Source: Bacteroidaceae bacterium (GTDB lineage: Bacteria > Bacteroidota > Bacteroidia > Bacteroidales > Bacteroidaceae). Taken from it: 40,366 nt of DNA. Both the position numbers and the translations under genes were made by a program. This document shows positions 8,802 through 15,591 of the stretch, piece by piece; positions within the stretch are counted from its first letter, which is position 1, and the number at the start of each line of letters is the position of its first letter. The stretch covers positions 1-40,366 of the forward strand of contig JAFYWH010000094.1 of the NCBI GenBank assembly GCA_017558175.1, read 5' to 3'. Below the pieces are notes generated by a model. It did no database searches. It was given only the letters and a program-made list of their open reading frames with translations, and was not told the origin of the DNA.

Positions 8802-10421
8802 TCATTTTATCGTCATCCTACCATCTGCTTGCATGTATCGTTTCCCTATCCGTCCGCCCAACACCCGTCGGATGTAGGTTGCAAGCACTTCGATGTCTTG
8901 AGGCAAATGCTCTTCCAGCAAGGTGGCATAGCGGAATATGCCGGCACATCCCAAGTTCTTGATCTGATAGTCGAAGCTGGCAAGGGTATAGGTACGGTCC
9001 AAGTCTACGGGGAGATACTGTCGGCTGGCCTTGTCCCAAACCTGCACCTCGGAGACACGACGCTGTCCCTCTCCCACTCCGGCAAACAGATGATGCTCAT
9101 CCACCTGCACCGGACTCGGCACGGAAGCATCGGCCACAAACTTCACTCCGCTGACCTGCATAAAGCTACCATTTTCTTCGGGCAAGAAACTTACGGAAAA
9201 CTCCAACGCATCGACCAACTGCTGACCGGTCATCGTAGCCGTACAAGCCTTATTGTTGAATGGAAAAACGGAAAGCAAATCATTGTAGTTAACATTACCT
9301 TCGGGCAAGTTGGCACGGATACCGCCTCCGTTAATCATAGCCACATCCGTGTTCAAGACATGACGAAAAGCATCGGTACAAAAGTCACCCAGATTGGTTT
9401 CCCGATAGCGTACCAAACGACCGTCCGTTTCGTTATCGGCAACAAGATTCACCTCACTTCTGCCTACTACACGCCGTCCGTCTTCCAAAGTTTTCTGTTT
9501 GATGCTTTCCACAAAAGCACTTACATCAGCAGATGCTTCTACTTCGGCAGAGGGAACCAACTTTGTACTGAATTTTCCATCGGTAGAAAGGGTTAGCAAA
9601 CCGATGTTTTGGAACTTACAACCGGTGGAGGAAAGCAATACCGGATTTCCTTTTCGATTCCGCACCAACGTATCAGAAATGACACGATGGTCGTGTCCAT
9701 CGAGTACCGCATCAATTCCCGTAGTCCGTGCAATCAGACTGACCGAGCTGGGATGTTCTCCTCGATCCGAACCTCCCAAATGCGCCAGCACGACTACATA
9801 ATCCGCTCCCTCGGCACGAGCTTGGTCAATAGAGCGTTGCACCTTCTGGTAGAAGGTCGGTCGAGAGAATCCATAAGCAATCTGTCCGCTGGCATCCGTA
9901 AAAGTAAGAGGTGCTACCATGGTAGCCGTAGTGGTTGTAATCAGACCCAAATAAGCGATATCGACCTCACCGTAACGAACAATTTGATAAGGTTGGAAAA
10001 TCAGGCTATCGGTACGAAAATCGCAGAAATTGGCGCTAACTACGGAAGCATCCAAGCTATCCGTAAGCTTGAAGAGTTGCGACATTCCGAAATCGAACTC
10101 ATGATTTCCCAAAGTCACCACATCGTACTTCACCTCGTTCATAACTGCAACGATGTTCTCTCCTTTCGAGAGGGAGCCCACCACATCACCCTGCACGAAA
10201 TCGCCACAGGAAACGGTAGTAACATAAGGAGTCTCTTTCCGTTGTTGCTCCCTCAATGCCGTGAGTTTGGCATATCCATCTATGGCGCAATGGGCATCGT
10301 TATCAAAGACGATGACGATGGGGTGAGCGGGATAACTTCTTCCCCATTTCCCAGCAAAAATGCCATATCCGATAAGACATGACAATATCATAACTGATAA
10401 TATGATTGTACGATATTTCAT
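8802..10421 (-). CDS. 5'-nucleotidase / UshA-family metallophosphoesterase
   Basis: 539-aa exported phosphoesterase. An N-terminal hydrophobic segment (about residues 4-20) is a signal peptide or anchor. The calcineurin-like metal-binding blocks appear in order: FDNDAHCAIDG, SCGDFVQGD, TLGNHEFDFG, VVLAHLGGSD and LDGHDHRV. The C-terminal nucleotidase domain carries INGGGIRANLPEG and the FPFNN substrate-binding loop. Family members hydrolyse nucleotides or related phosphoesters in the periplasm; the exact substrate is not evident. I use the ATG at 10421, which places the signal peptide at the N-terminus. An in-frame ATG at 10478 would add 19 mostly basic residues. The HU-like gene ends only 49 bp before that upstream ATG and no separate promoter is obvious, so cotranscription with it is likely. 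Confidence 0.88.
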   Translation of the reverse strand: MKYRTIILSVMILSCLIGYGIFAGKWGRSYPAHPIVIVFDNDAHCAIDGYAKLTALREQQRKETPYVTTVSCGDFVQGDVVGSLSKGENIVAVMNEVKYDVVTLGNHEFDFGMSQLFKLTDSLDASVVSANFCDFRTDSLIFQPYQIVRYGEVDIAYLGLITTTTATMVAPLTFTDASGQIAYGFSRPTFYQKVQRSIDQARAEGADYVVVLAHLGGSDRGEHPSSVSLIARTTGIDAVLDGHDHRVISDTLVRNRKGNPVLLSSTGCKFQNIGLLTLSTDGKFSTKLVPSAEVEASADVSAFVESIKQKTLEDGRRVVGRSEVNLVADNETDGRLVRYRETNLGDFCTDAFRHVLNTDVAMINGGGIRANLPEGNVNYNDLLSVFPFNNKACTATMTGQQLVDALEFSVSFLPEENGSFMQVSGVKFVADASVPSPVQVDEHHLFAGVGEGQRRVSEVQVWDKASRQYLPVDLDRTYTLASFDYQIKNLGCAGIFRYATLLEEHLPQDIEVLATYIRRVLGGRIGKRYMQADGRMTIK

Positions 10422-10527
10422 TTTTCTATCTTTATAAGATTTAAACTGAAGGACCGTTTTCTTCTTCAAGAACTTCATTTACATTATCTTTCAATAAGTT
10501 ACGATGAAGTTCCCAAATGAAGTTTAT

Positions 10528-11145
10528 TCACGAAATTCCCTTTTTGAGATACATCACATGCGGCACACGCCCTTCTCTGGAAATGCGTCCTTCTTCTGCC
10601 CATTTCCGAAGCTCGGCACTTGCCTTGTTCTTCAGAAGACCGGTTATTTCGGAATACTTCTTGCAAGTAATGAAACCGTTTGCATCCAAATGAGCCATCA
10701 ACAATTGGAAACGTTCCTCGGGAGTATATTCATCGGAAGAAGTTTGGAATGCCCGATAAGGCTCCACCCTCTCCAACTTCATTTCCATCCCGATTTTCTT
10801 CCGAAACTTCTTGTCTGCCTTAAAATGTACATTATCGAAATGAACGGAATTCGCCCGAATTTCTTCTTTACTCATTACCTTCCGACTTGTGAGACCGGCA
10901 GAAAAAGTTCCAATATCGCCCAACTTCACATGATAGCCTTGCGAGAGGTATTCTACCATCGCATCTTCCAAGAAAGTGACTATTCCCAACACTTCGGCCG
11001 GATTGAATCCCGAATGACGGGAAGCACGCTCCATCAAGTCCTTCATGGTTATCGTACCCGAAGTAACTAACTGAGGATACAATCCCAACTCCTCTTCCTT
11101 GCCCTGCAAATTGGGCATCACTCTAAAATCGTATTTTGCTTTCAT
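10528..11145 (-). CDS. HU-family DNA-binding protein with C-terminal helical extension
   Basis: 205-aa member of the Bacteroidales HU-like group. Residues about 1-125 follow the HU/IHF fold: an N-terminal MKAKYDFR strand, helices around ITMKDLMERASRHSG, and the beta arm region KLGDIGTFSAGL. The remaining 80 residues, including YTPEERFQLLMAHLDANGFI and CKKYSEITGLLKNKASAELR, look like a winged-helix or homeodomain-like unit, which suggests a chromatin protein that also recognises a specific site. The phosphoesterase gene follows closely on the same strand. The long leader upstream (11146-11308) contains four imperfect copies of a short motif that may be its own binding sites. The role as nucleoid or regulatory protein is inferred from the fold. 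Confidence 0.85.
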   Translation of the reverse strand: MKAKYDFRVMPNLQGKEEELGLYPQLVTSGTITMKDLMERASRHSGFNPAEVLGIVTFLEDAMVEYLSQGYHVKLGDIGTFSAGLTSRKVMSKEEIRANSVHFDNVHFKADKKFRKKIGMEMKLERVEPYRAFQTSSDEYTPEERFQLLMAHLDANGFITCKKYSEITGLLKNKASAELRKWAEEGRISREGRVPHVMYLKKGIS

Positions 11146-11215
11146 CTTATTTTCTGTTGATTAAATTCTAAGATATAGTTATCCAAGACTTTTCTTTTAG
11201 GAATATACCTATTTC

Positions 11216-11295
11216 CCATGGTTTGACATATAAATTTCAAATCATAATTCGTAAATACCATGATTCAGTATTTATAAATCATAGTTTGAGATATT
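11216..11295. repeat. Imperfect AATCATRGTTTGA-like repeats in the HU gene leader
   Basis: Four related segments occur in both orientations within 80 bp: CCATGGTTTGACA, TCAAATCATAATTC, ACCATGATTCA and TAAATCATAGTTTGA. They lie in the transcribed leader between the promoter box (11309-11316) and the HU start codon. Multiple degenerate copies suggest protein-binding sites, possibly autoregulatory, but the function is not shown. Confidence 0.4.
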
Positions 11296-11308
11296 TTATA
11301 CCTCTGTT

Positions 11309-11316
11309 CAAAGATA
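11309..11316 (-). promoter_or_regulatory. -7 box of the HU-like gene
   Basis: Reads TATCTTTG on the minus strand, the best form of the Bacteroidales -7 element. It predicts a leader of about 155 nt before the start codon at 11145. No matching TTG is seen at the usual spacing. Confidence 0.6.
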
Positions 11317-11393
11317 CTAATATATCTTGAAATTACAGTTTAGAGAAGGAAGTTTTTGCTTGTTTTCACTTAATGCTCTACCTACAAAGTAAA

Positions 11394-11951
11394 TTAAAAA
11401 ATCCTTTCGAATCTGATTCCTGATTTTTTCCCACATACATAAGCAACTGGAGGTCTGCTCGCCTGCCGTAAGTTATCGATATAAAGCGGTTCTCCTTCAA
11501 TAAAGAGACTACAAGTGAATGTATCTCCAGCAAGGATTCTCGTATTGCATGACGACAATACCCGAAAAGAAAGATTACCCATATAAATGATTTCGCATTG
11601 GCGACTGGGATGCCAGGTAAGAAGCAACTTATCATTCACTTTCAGATCATCTTGTACATTCAGTTTACGAGACATTACAGGAGAACTTTGAATTTCCTCT
11701 TGATGTTGAACTTTACTATTTGCATAATCCTGAAAGTTCGAGTATCCAATGAATTGAGCAAGAATATCAAGTGTGCCAGGCCGTGTCTGCACATTATCAT
11801 TCAAATATCCCCATATCCGTTTCAATGTTGTAGAACTGATCATCAGATGCAAGCGTTCGTAGATACGTTCACGTAGCTCTTCAAAATCTTTAGGAGTTCG
11901 CACTTCCTTGCTTATGGCCTTTTCTACATCTATACAGATTGGCTTTTTCAT
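11394..11951 (-). CDS. Kinase-linked hypothetical protein
   Basis: 185-aa protein that I do not recognise. The first 75 residues are helical and include TTLKRIWGYL and DILAQFIGYSNFQDYA, a pattern seen in small Bacteroidetes helical domains that could bind DNA or protein. The C-terminal half (about 95-185) is beta-rich with a phrase like DKLLLTWHPSRQCEIIYMGN and many alternating hydrophobics, resembling a small sensor or barrel domain. Its start codon overlaps the stop of the Ser/Thr kinase gene by 4 bp (ATGA), so translation is coupled and it is probably a partner, substrate or output of the kinase. No signal peptide or membrane segment is present, so it is cytoplasmic. It is AT-rich like the rest of the island. 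Confidence 0.75.
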   Translation of the reverse strand: MKKPICIDVEKAISKEVRTPKDFEELRERIYERLHLMISSTTLKRIWGYLNDNVQTRPGTLDILAQFIGYSNFQDYANSKVQHQEEIQSSPVMSRKLNVQDDLKVNDKLLLTWHPSRQCEIIYMGNLSFRVLSSCNTRILAGDTFTCSLFIEGEPLYIDNLRQASRPPVAYVCGKKSGIRFERIF

Positions 11952-13099
11952 GGTTTGTTTATTAATTTGTTAAGCAATGGTTCAGTCTTTTCATTCCATT
12001 TTTTCAAACGGCTTCCGTTATGCATGTGTATGGCATTGGATATTTCATACATTTCGATGTCTGAAAAATATATGCGTATAGAATCTATATACTGATTAGC
12101 TACATGACTTCCGTCCATGAAGTGTTTCTGTATATCATCTGAAATATAATAATAGTTTGTACACGTATCCAAACGTTCATCTACTCCTGCCAATTGAAAA
12201 GCCATGTCCACTTTTCGTGTACCTTCCCTTATGGCGTTCTCTATGCGGAAACGCTTATTCTCCATCTTCTGTATTCTCCATGTCTGTATAAAAGTTCCAA
12301 CAAACAATACAGCAATAATCATAGCACTGGAATAAGTTAGCAATCTTTTCTTCGCTTTGGTCTTATTCTGTATGGCATCAAATATTTGTATTACATTGGT
12401 ATAACGTTTGTCGATAGGAAGATAACATTTTGCAACAATGGCCTTAAATGCTTTTTCGGGTAGAAGGGATTGCAGAATGATACCCAAACTATAAATGTCA
12501 TTTCTTATATCAGGAATACTGTTGGATGCCTGTTCGGGCGACATGTATCGAGGTGTACCAGCCGGTTGCTTTAGTATAGCCATATGGTCATTGTCTGCTA
12601 AACCAAAGTCTATCAGCTTAATGTTTTCTCCATTTCGGGTAACCATAATGTTACTCGGCTTCAAGTCACGATGGACTATTCCTGCCAAATGTACATATTC
12701 TATGGCTTTCAACAATTCTGTTACCAAACGAAGTCTTTTGTCTTTGACCGGTTGAGTAGATAGCCATTCGTCCAGTCGCATACCATCCACATATTCCATG
12801 ACAATGCACATACCTAATGTTTCTACAAACTCCATTCCGGTGGTTTGTATGATGTTAGGATGCTGCAACTGCATCAGTATTTCCAATTCCTTGCGTAACA
12901 TTTGTTGGTATACCGTTTGTTGGGCTTCTTCTGCCTTTATTGCTTTCAGCATCCACCATCTTCCGTACCTTTTTGCTTTGGCTAATATGTTATGTCCCGT
13001 ATGCATTATCACTTCTATATTTGTAAAGCGATAGTCTATACCCTCGAAACCATTGATTAAATAGCCTGATGCTGAAGATTCATACGTTTGTGAATTCAT
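11948..13099 (-). CDS. Membrane-anchored Hanks-type Ser/Thr protein kinase
   Basis: 383-aa eukaryotic-like kinase. The kinase domain covers about residues 22-245: Lys52 (MLKAIK) is the ATP-binding lysine, Glu71 the alpha-C glutamate, HRDLKPSN at 143-150 the catalytic loop, DFG at 164-166 the metal site, and GTPRYMSPEQ at 181-190 the activation-loop end. The glycine-rich loop is degenerate (about 32-41, only one of the usual glycines), but all catalytic residues are present. A single membrane helix (about 253-273) is followed by a roughly 110-residue tail on the other side of the membrane without a known sensor domain such as PASTA. A -7 box lies at 13126-13133. It is divergent from the eight-gene rightward arm of the same island, and its product probably senses or signals for it. 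Confidence 0.9.
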   Translation of the reverse strand: MNSQTYESSASGYLINGFEGIDYRFTNIEVIMHTGHNILAKAKRYGRWWMLKAIKAEEAQQTVYQQMLRKELEILMQLQHPNIIQTTGMEFVETLGMCIVMEYVDGMRLDEWLSTQPVKDKRLRLVTELLKAIEYVHLAGIVHRDLKPSNIMVTRNGENIKLIDFGLADNDHMAILKQPAGTPRYMSPEQASNSIPDIRNDIYSLGIILQSLLPEKAFKAIVAKCYLPIDKRYTNVIQIFDAIQNKTKAKKRLLTYSSAMIIAVLFVGTFIQTWRIQKMENKRFRIENAIREGTRKVDMAFQLAGVDERLDTCTNYYYISDDIQKHFMDGSHVANQYIDSIRIYFSDIEMYEISNAIHMHNGSRLKKWNEKTEPLLNKLINKP

Positions 13100-13125
13100 T
13101 TTGGGGTTGATTTTTATAGTTGCGA

Positions 13126-13133
13126 CAAATATA
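13126..13133 (-). promoter_or_regulatory. -7 box of the kinase operon
   Basis: TATATTTG on the minus strand, 26 bp before the kinase start codon. This gives a short, ordinary leader, in contrast to the long leader of the divergent operon. Confidence 0.6.
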
Positions 13134-13191
13134 CGTCTTATTTCCTTATGTATGGATTACGTTATAAGTAAAATGCACTAACGTATCAAAA

Positions 13192-13267
13192 GGACTAAAA
13201 TGGACCAAAATAGATGTAAGCAATAAACTAAATTTGCCCAATGAAATGCAAAGGGATTGGCAAAATT
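13192..13267. promoter_or_regulatory. Operator-like repeats between divergent promoters
   Basis: Two sets of symmetry occur here. GGACTAAAAT and GGACCAAAAT are adjacent 10-bp direct repeats (13192-13211). AATTTGCCCA (13231-13240) and TTGGCAAAATT (13257-13267) form an imperfect inverted repeat. A second rightward TATATTTG box follows at 13271-13278. The region separates the two arms of the kinase/KAP island and could bind a shared regulator. Confidence 0.35.
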
Positions 13268-13363
13268 AAGTATATTTGCGTTCGGACTTGTGAAACTAAT
13301 GGTATTATACAGCAAGTTTATCGGTCATTTTTTGACCCAGAAATGAATATTCTTATTTGAGCG

Positions 13364-13393
13364 TTGCATTGTAAAATAAAAAATGTATCTTTG
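13364..13393 (+). promoter_or_regulatory. Main promoter of the rightward island operon
   Basis: TTG (13364-13366), a 19-bp spacer, then TATCTTTG (13386-13393): a full Bacteroidales promoter. Transcription should begin near 13400, leaving a leader of about 290 nt before the first gene. Confidence 0.75.
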
Positions 13394-13397
13394 CGAT

Positions 13398-13692
13398 ATC
13401 CTACTGGAGAAATGGTAGGATGCTAAGAAAGCGTTTTTTTGCTTTATCCTGCTATCGAAATCGCCAATTTCACGCAAAGGGATGGAGACAATGACAACGC
13501 TCATTCTGTTTGTATATGTGTGTATAGCCCATGCTGTACTCTCTTGACATATACCTTACAGCGTGGGATTATTGTTTCTTTATTCATTTTTGCAAGGCGT
13601 TTGGCGATGCCCGATAGCGATGAATGGAACAAGTCTCACGCTTTTCTTATGCCTATAACCTTTGTCCGATTTAAACTTTAAACAACAATACT
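13398..13692 (+). ncRNA. Structured leader RNA of the island operon
   Basis: The region between the promoter and the first start codon folds by eye into a closed multi-arm structure. ATCCTAC/GTAGGAT makes a 5' hairpin (13398-13421). GCTATCG (13451-13457) pairs with CGATAGC (13612-13618). ATCGCCAA (13460-13467) pairs with TTGGCGAT (13601-13608), and ACGC (13472-13475) with GCGT (13597-13600). Inside this, CCCATGCTGTA (13528-13538) pairs with TACAGCGTGGG (13557-13567), with one G-U pair. Such a set of perfect long-range pairings suggests a regulatory RNA element (attenuator, riboswitch-like leader or processed small RNA). No known riboswitch class was recognised. An 80-codon ORF overlaps it but lacks a ribosome-binding site. 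Confidence 0.55.
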
Positions 13693-14055
13693 ATGGGTAT
13701 ATTGAATAACTTTCTGGATAAATTCAAGAATGCTGAATTTACCGTAGCTCCACAAAAGAAGTTGAAAACCATTTCTGCCGACTTCAAGAAGGCATTCGAC
13801 TTGTCATTAGTATTCTATAAAGGTGTCAAGATTGCCGACCCGGAACTGACACTTGCAGCTCTCAATAGTAAAACTTCAAAAACAGTCAATACGCATGCCG
13901 ATGGATTGAAAATCAAAGCCAGCATGAAGGTAGGTGATGCTGAACAATTGTTTGACACGAACTTTGGTGTAACTGTACAAATCAAAGATAAGGAAGGAAA
14001 GAAGTGTGTCCCGAATGAAATAACTATCGGACAGGCTGCGAGAGGGGAATATTAA
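13693..14055 (+). CDS. Small paralogous island protein, copy 1
   Basis: 120-aa cytoplasmic protein with no recognised family. It is clearly related to the product of the gene at 14738-15052. Both share a KT(I/L)-x-A-(D/N)-FK start, a (S/T)L-x2-YK strand, an MKVGD/MQVGN turn near the middle, and GV-x-VQ(I/V) followed by a final strand of the form N-x-ITI/ITL. The copies differ in an N-terminal extension here (about 22 residues, MGILNNFLDKFKNAEFTVAP). The pattern suggests one compact alpha/beta domain of about 95 residues. It is the first gene after the structured leader, and 11 bp separates it from the nuclease-like gene. High production relative to the downstream genes is plausible because a hairpin follows the second copy. 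Confidence 0.8.
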   Translation: MGILNNFLDKFKNAEFTVAPQKKLKTISADFKKAFDLSLVFYKGVKIADPELTLAALNSKTSKTVNTHADGLKIKASMKVGDAEQLFDTNFGVTVQIKDKEGKKCVPNEITIGQAARGEY

Positions 14056-14066
14056 ATATTCTTTTT

Positions 14067-14726
14067 ATGGAGAAATTACAGGATTTAGTACAGACGGACA
14101 TTCTCTTATTCTTGGACAACAATAATGAGTTGCTTTTTAATGAACGTGACTTTCAAATGCATTTGGCCACCTATTTGCGCGAATCAAAACATTATGATGA
14201 TGTTGATGTGGAATATTATGTACCACAAACAGAACTTAAAGATTATGTATGGCAAAGCGAACTTCGAATTGATATAGTTGTCCGAAAAGAAGAGAAATAC
14301 TTCTTGATAGAATTGAAATACAAGACCAAAAAGGTAGAAAAGGAAATAGCCCGATTGGGAGAATTTTTGAAAAATAAAGTAGTTGTGATGAAAAATCAAG
14401 GTGCACAAGACTTGGGTATGTATGATTTCTGGAAAGATGTACGTCGCATAGAGCTAGTACGAAACCGCTTTGGTAATGTAAAAGGTGGCTTAGCGGTTTT
14501 TGTTACAAATGACGAATCTTACGAAAAGGAAAGTAAAGCATCTTCAAATCATGTAAATTTTAGTATGTCAAAAGGAAAACACTCTATCATTAAGCATTGG
14601 TTAAATCCTAATAGCACTTGTGCTAAAACCCATCCAAATTTTGAAGTTGAGAAAGAATACGAAATTCAATGGAATCATACAGATATTGAGAATATAAAAT
14701 TTAACTATTGTTTAATAAACGTATAA
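14067..14726 (+). CDS. PD-(D/E)xK nuclease-like protein
   Basis: 219-aa cytoplasmic protein with the core of the PD-(D/E)xK nuclease fold. Glu27 lies in an early helix (NERDFQMHLATYL), Asp69 lies in the strand SELRIDIVV, and Glu82-Leu-Lys84 lies in the next strand FLIELKYK. A helix with charged residues follows (KTKKVEKEIARLGEF). The spacing of about 12 residues between the Asp and the E-x-K is normal for this superfamily. The C-terminal 80 residues do not match anything I know. It sits between the two paralogous small proteins with 11-bp gaps on each side, so all three should be made together. Nuclease activity is inferred from the motif; restriction-like or transposase-like members share it. 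Confidence 0.72.
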   Translation: MEKLQDLVQTDILLFLDNNNELLFNERDFQMHLATYLRESKHYDDVDVEYYVPQTELKDYVWQSELRIDIVVRKEEKYFLIELKYKTKKVEKEIARLGEFLKNKVVVMKNQGAQDLGMYDFWKDVRRIELVRNRFGNVKGGLAVFVTNDESYEKESKASSNHVNFSMSKGKHSIIKHWLNPNSTCAKTHPNFEVEKEYEIQWNHTDIENIKFNYCLINV

Positions 14727-14737
14727 GCATAAGAATT

Positions 14738-15052
14738 ATGGCAGAATTTACATTAAACGGCCGTACCAAGGTAAAGACCTTGAAGGCTAATTTCAAAGAA
14801 AGTTTTGGTGCTACACTTCGCGTGTATAAGAGTGCAACTTGCAAAGGTGCATTTGCAGATGATGACGCTACATTGGCTTCAATTCGTGCAGAAGGTGCAA
14901 AGGGTGGTGACCTTGTTGTAAAGGGTAACATGCAGGTAGGTAACTTTGAAAAGAAAGTTGCTGAACTTTATGGTATCGGTGTACAAGTAGCCAATGCAGA
15001 TGATTCTAAGTTGGCTGACAATAGTATCACACTGACTGCTGCCGGCAAGTAA
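14738..15052 (+). CDS. Small paralogous island protein, copy 2
   Basis: 104-aa protein beginning MAEFTLNGRTKVKTLKANFK, paralogous to the protein at 13693-14055. The start at 14738 is chosen because homology to copy 1 begins right after it; the upstream in-frame extension overlaps the end of the nuclease-like gene. Conserved points are the LRVYK strand, DDDATLASIR helix region, GNMQVGNFEKK turn and GIGVQVAN strand, ending SITLTAAGK. No signal peptide is present. I believe I have seen related small proteins in unrelated bacteria, which would fit a mobile system, but I cannot name the family. A strong hairpin with a T-rich tail follows 5 bp after its stop codon. Confidence 0.8.
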   Translation: MAEFTLNGRTKVKTLKANFKESFGATLRVYKSATCKGAFADDDATLASIRAEGAKGGDLVVKGNMQVGNFEKKVAELYGIGVQVANADDSKLADNSITLTAAGK

Positions 15053-15057
15053 TTATT

Positions 15058-15108
15058 ATAGTGATGAGGTTTTGCATTCTAGTCAGCCTCATCACTATTT
15101 TATTTTAA
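15058..15108 (+). terminator. Internal terminator or attenuator
   Basis: ATAGTGATGAGG (15058-15069) and CCTCATCACTAT (15087-15098) form a perfect 12-bp stem followed by TTTATTTT. It lies inside the operon, after the third gene. It should end most transcripts and leave the five distal genes at a lower level unless they are transcribed by read-through or from another promoter. Confidence 0.8.
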
Positions 15109-15117
15109 TCAATAACT

Positions 15118-15360
15118 ATGAGTAAGGAGTATTACAAAAAGAAAATAATTGACTTGCGAGCCTCAATGACAAAAGAAAAAGAGGCAAAAAAAAGAGATAA
15201 TGAACGTTACGCATCATTGATTAAAGGTGCGTCAACACAATCATCAAAAGCCAGTTATCGCAAGAGTAAGATAGATGCTGCTGCTCGTCACGACCGCAAT
15301 ATTGAGAGCTACAAACGTCAAATAGAGAGTGCAAAAGAATCACTTAAGCGTTGTAAGTAG
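15118..15360 (+). CDS. Small basic coiled-coil protein
   Basis: 80-aa protein, very rich in Lys, Arg, Ser and Glu, predicted to be one or two long helices (KKKIIDLRASMTKEKEAKK and NIESYKRQIESAKESLKR with heptad-like spacing). There is no signal peptide or membrane segment. The strong positive charge suggests binding to nucleic acid or to an acidic partner. It begins 20 bp after the internal terminator and is followed by another very small basic protein. I do not recognise a family. Coding status is supported by clean position in the operon and amino-acid composition, but it is short. Confidence 0.65.
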   Translation: MSKEYYKKKIIDLRASMTKEKEAKKRDNERYASLIKGASTQSSKASYRKSKIDAAARHDRNIESYKRQIESAKESLKRCK

Positions 15361-15411
15361 ATTTACATTTTAAGGGAATTGTTAAATGTAACGTCAATAG
15401 TAATAATAGTT

Positions 15412-15582
15412 ATGAAAATACCAGGTCTTTCATTTTCATTAAAACGTGCATTGGGAATCAGTGCAGTTAAGCAAAAAGTTGCAAAGTCTATCGGAATACC
15501 AACCACAAAGCATGGTGTGGAACGAAAAATAGGCGGAGTAGTTTTAAAAGCAGTTACAGGTAAAAGCAAAAAGCGTAAATAA
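15412..15582 (+). CDS. Very small basic protein
   Basis: 56-aa protein beginning MKIPGLSFSLKRALG and ending KSKKRK. It has a helical middle (LGISAVKQKVAKSIG) and a basic C-terminus. An in-frame TTG at 15379 would add 11 residues, but the ATG at 15412 gives a better N-terminus. The stop lies 9 bp before the next start codon, which carries a good AAGGGA site, so the gene fits the operon. No family is recognised. Its Gly-rich, basic composition could suit a DNA-binding or phage-like small protein, but there is no direct evidence. Confidence 0.6.
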   Translation: MKIPGLSFSLKRALGISAVKQKVAKSIGIPTTKHGVERKIGGVVLKAVTGKSKKRK

Positions 15583-15591
15583 AGGGAAGCA

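Noticed and set aside
13439-13681. 80-codon ORF in the island leader
   Set aside because: No ribosome-binding site, odd composition with many Cys and no family; it overlaps strong RNA pairing, so it is treated as non-coding leader.
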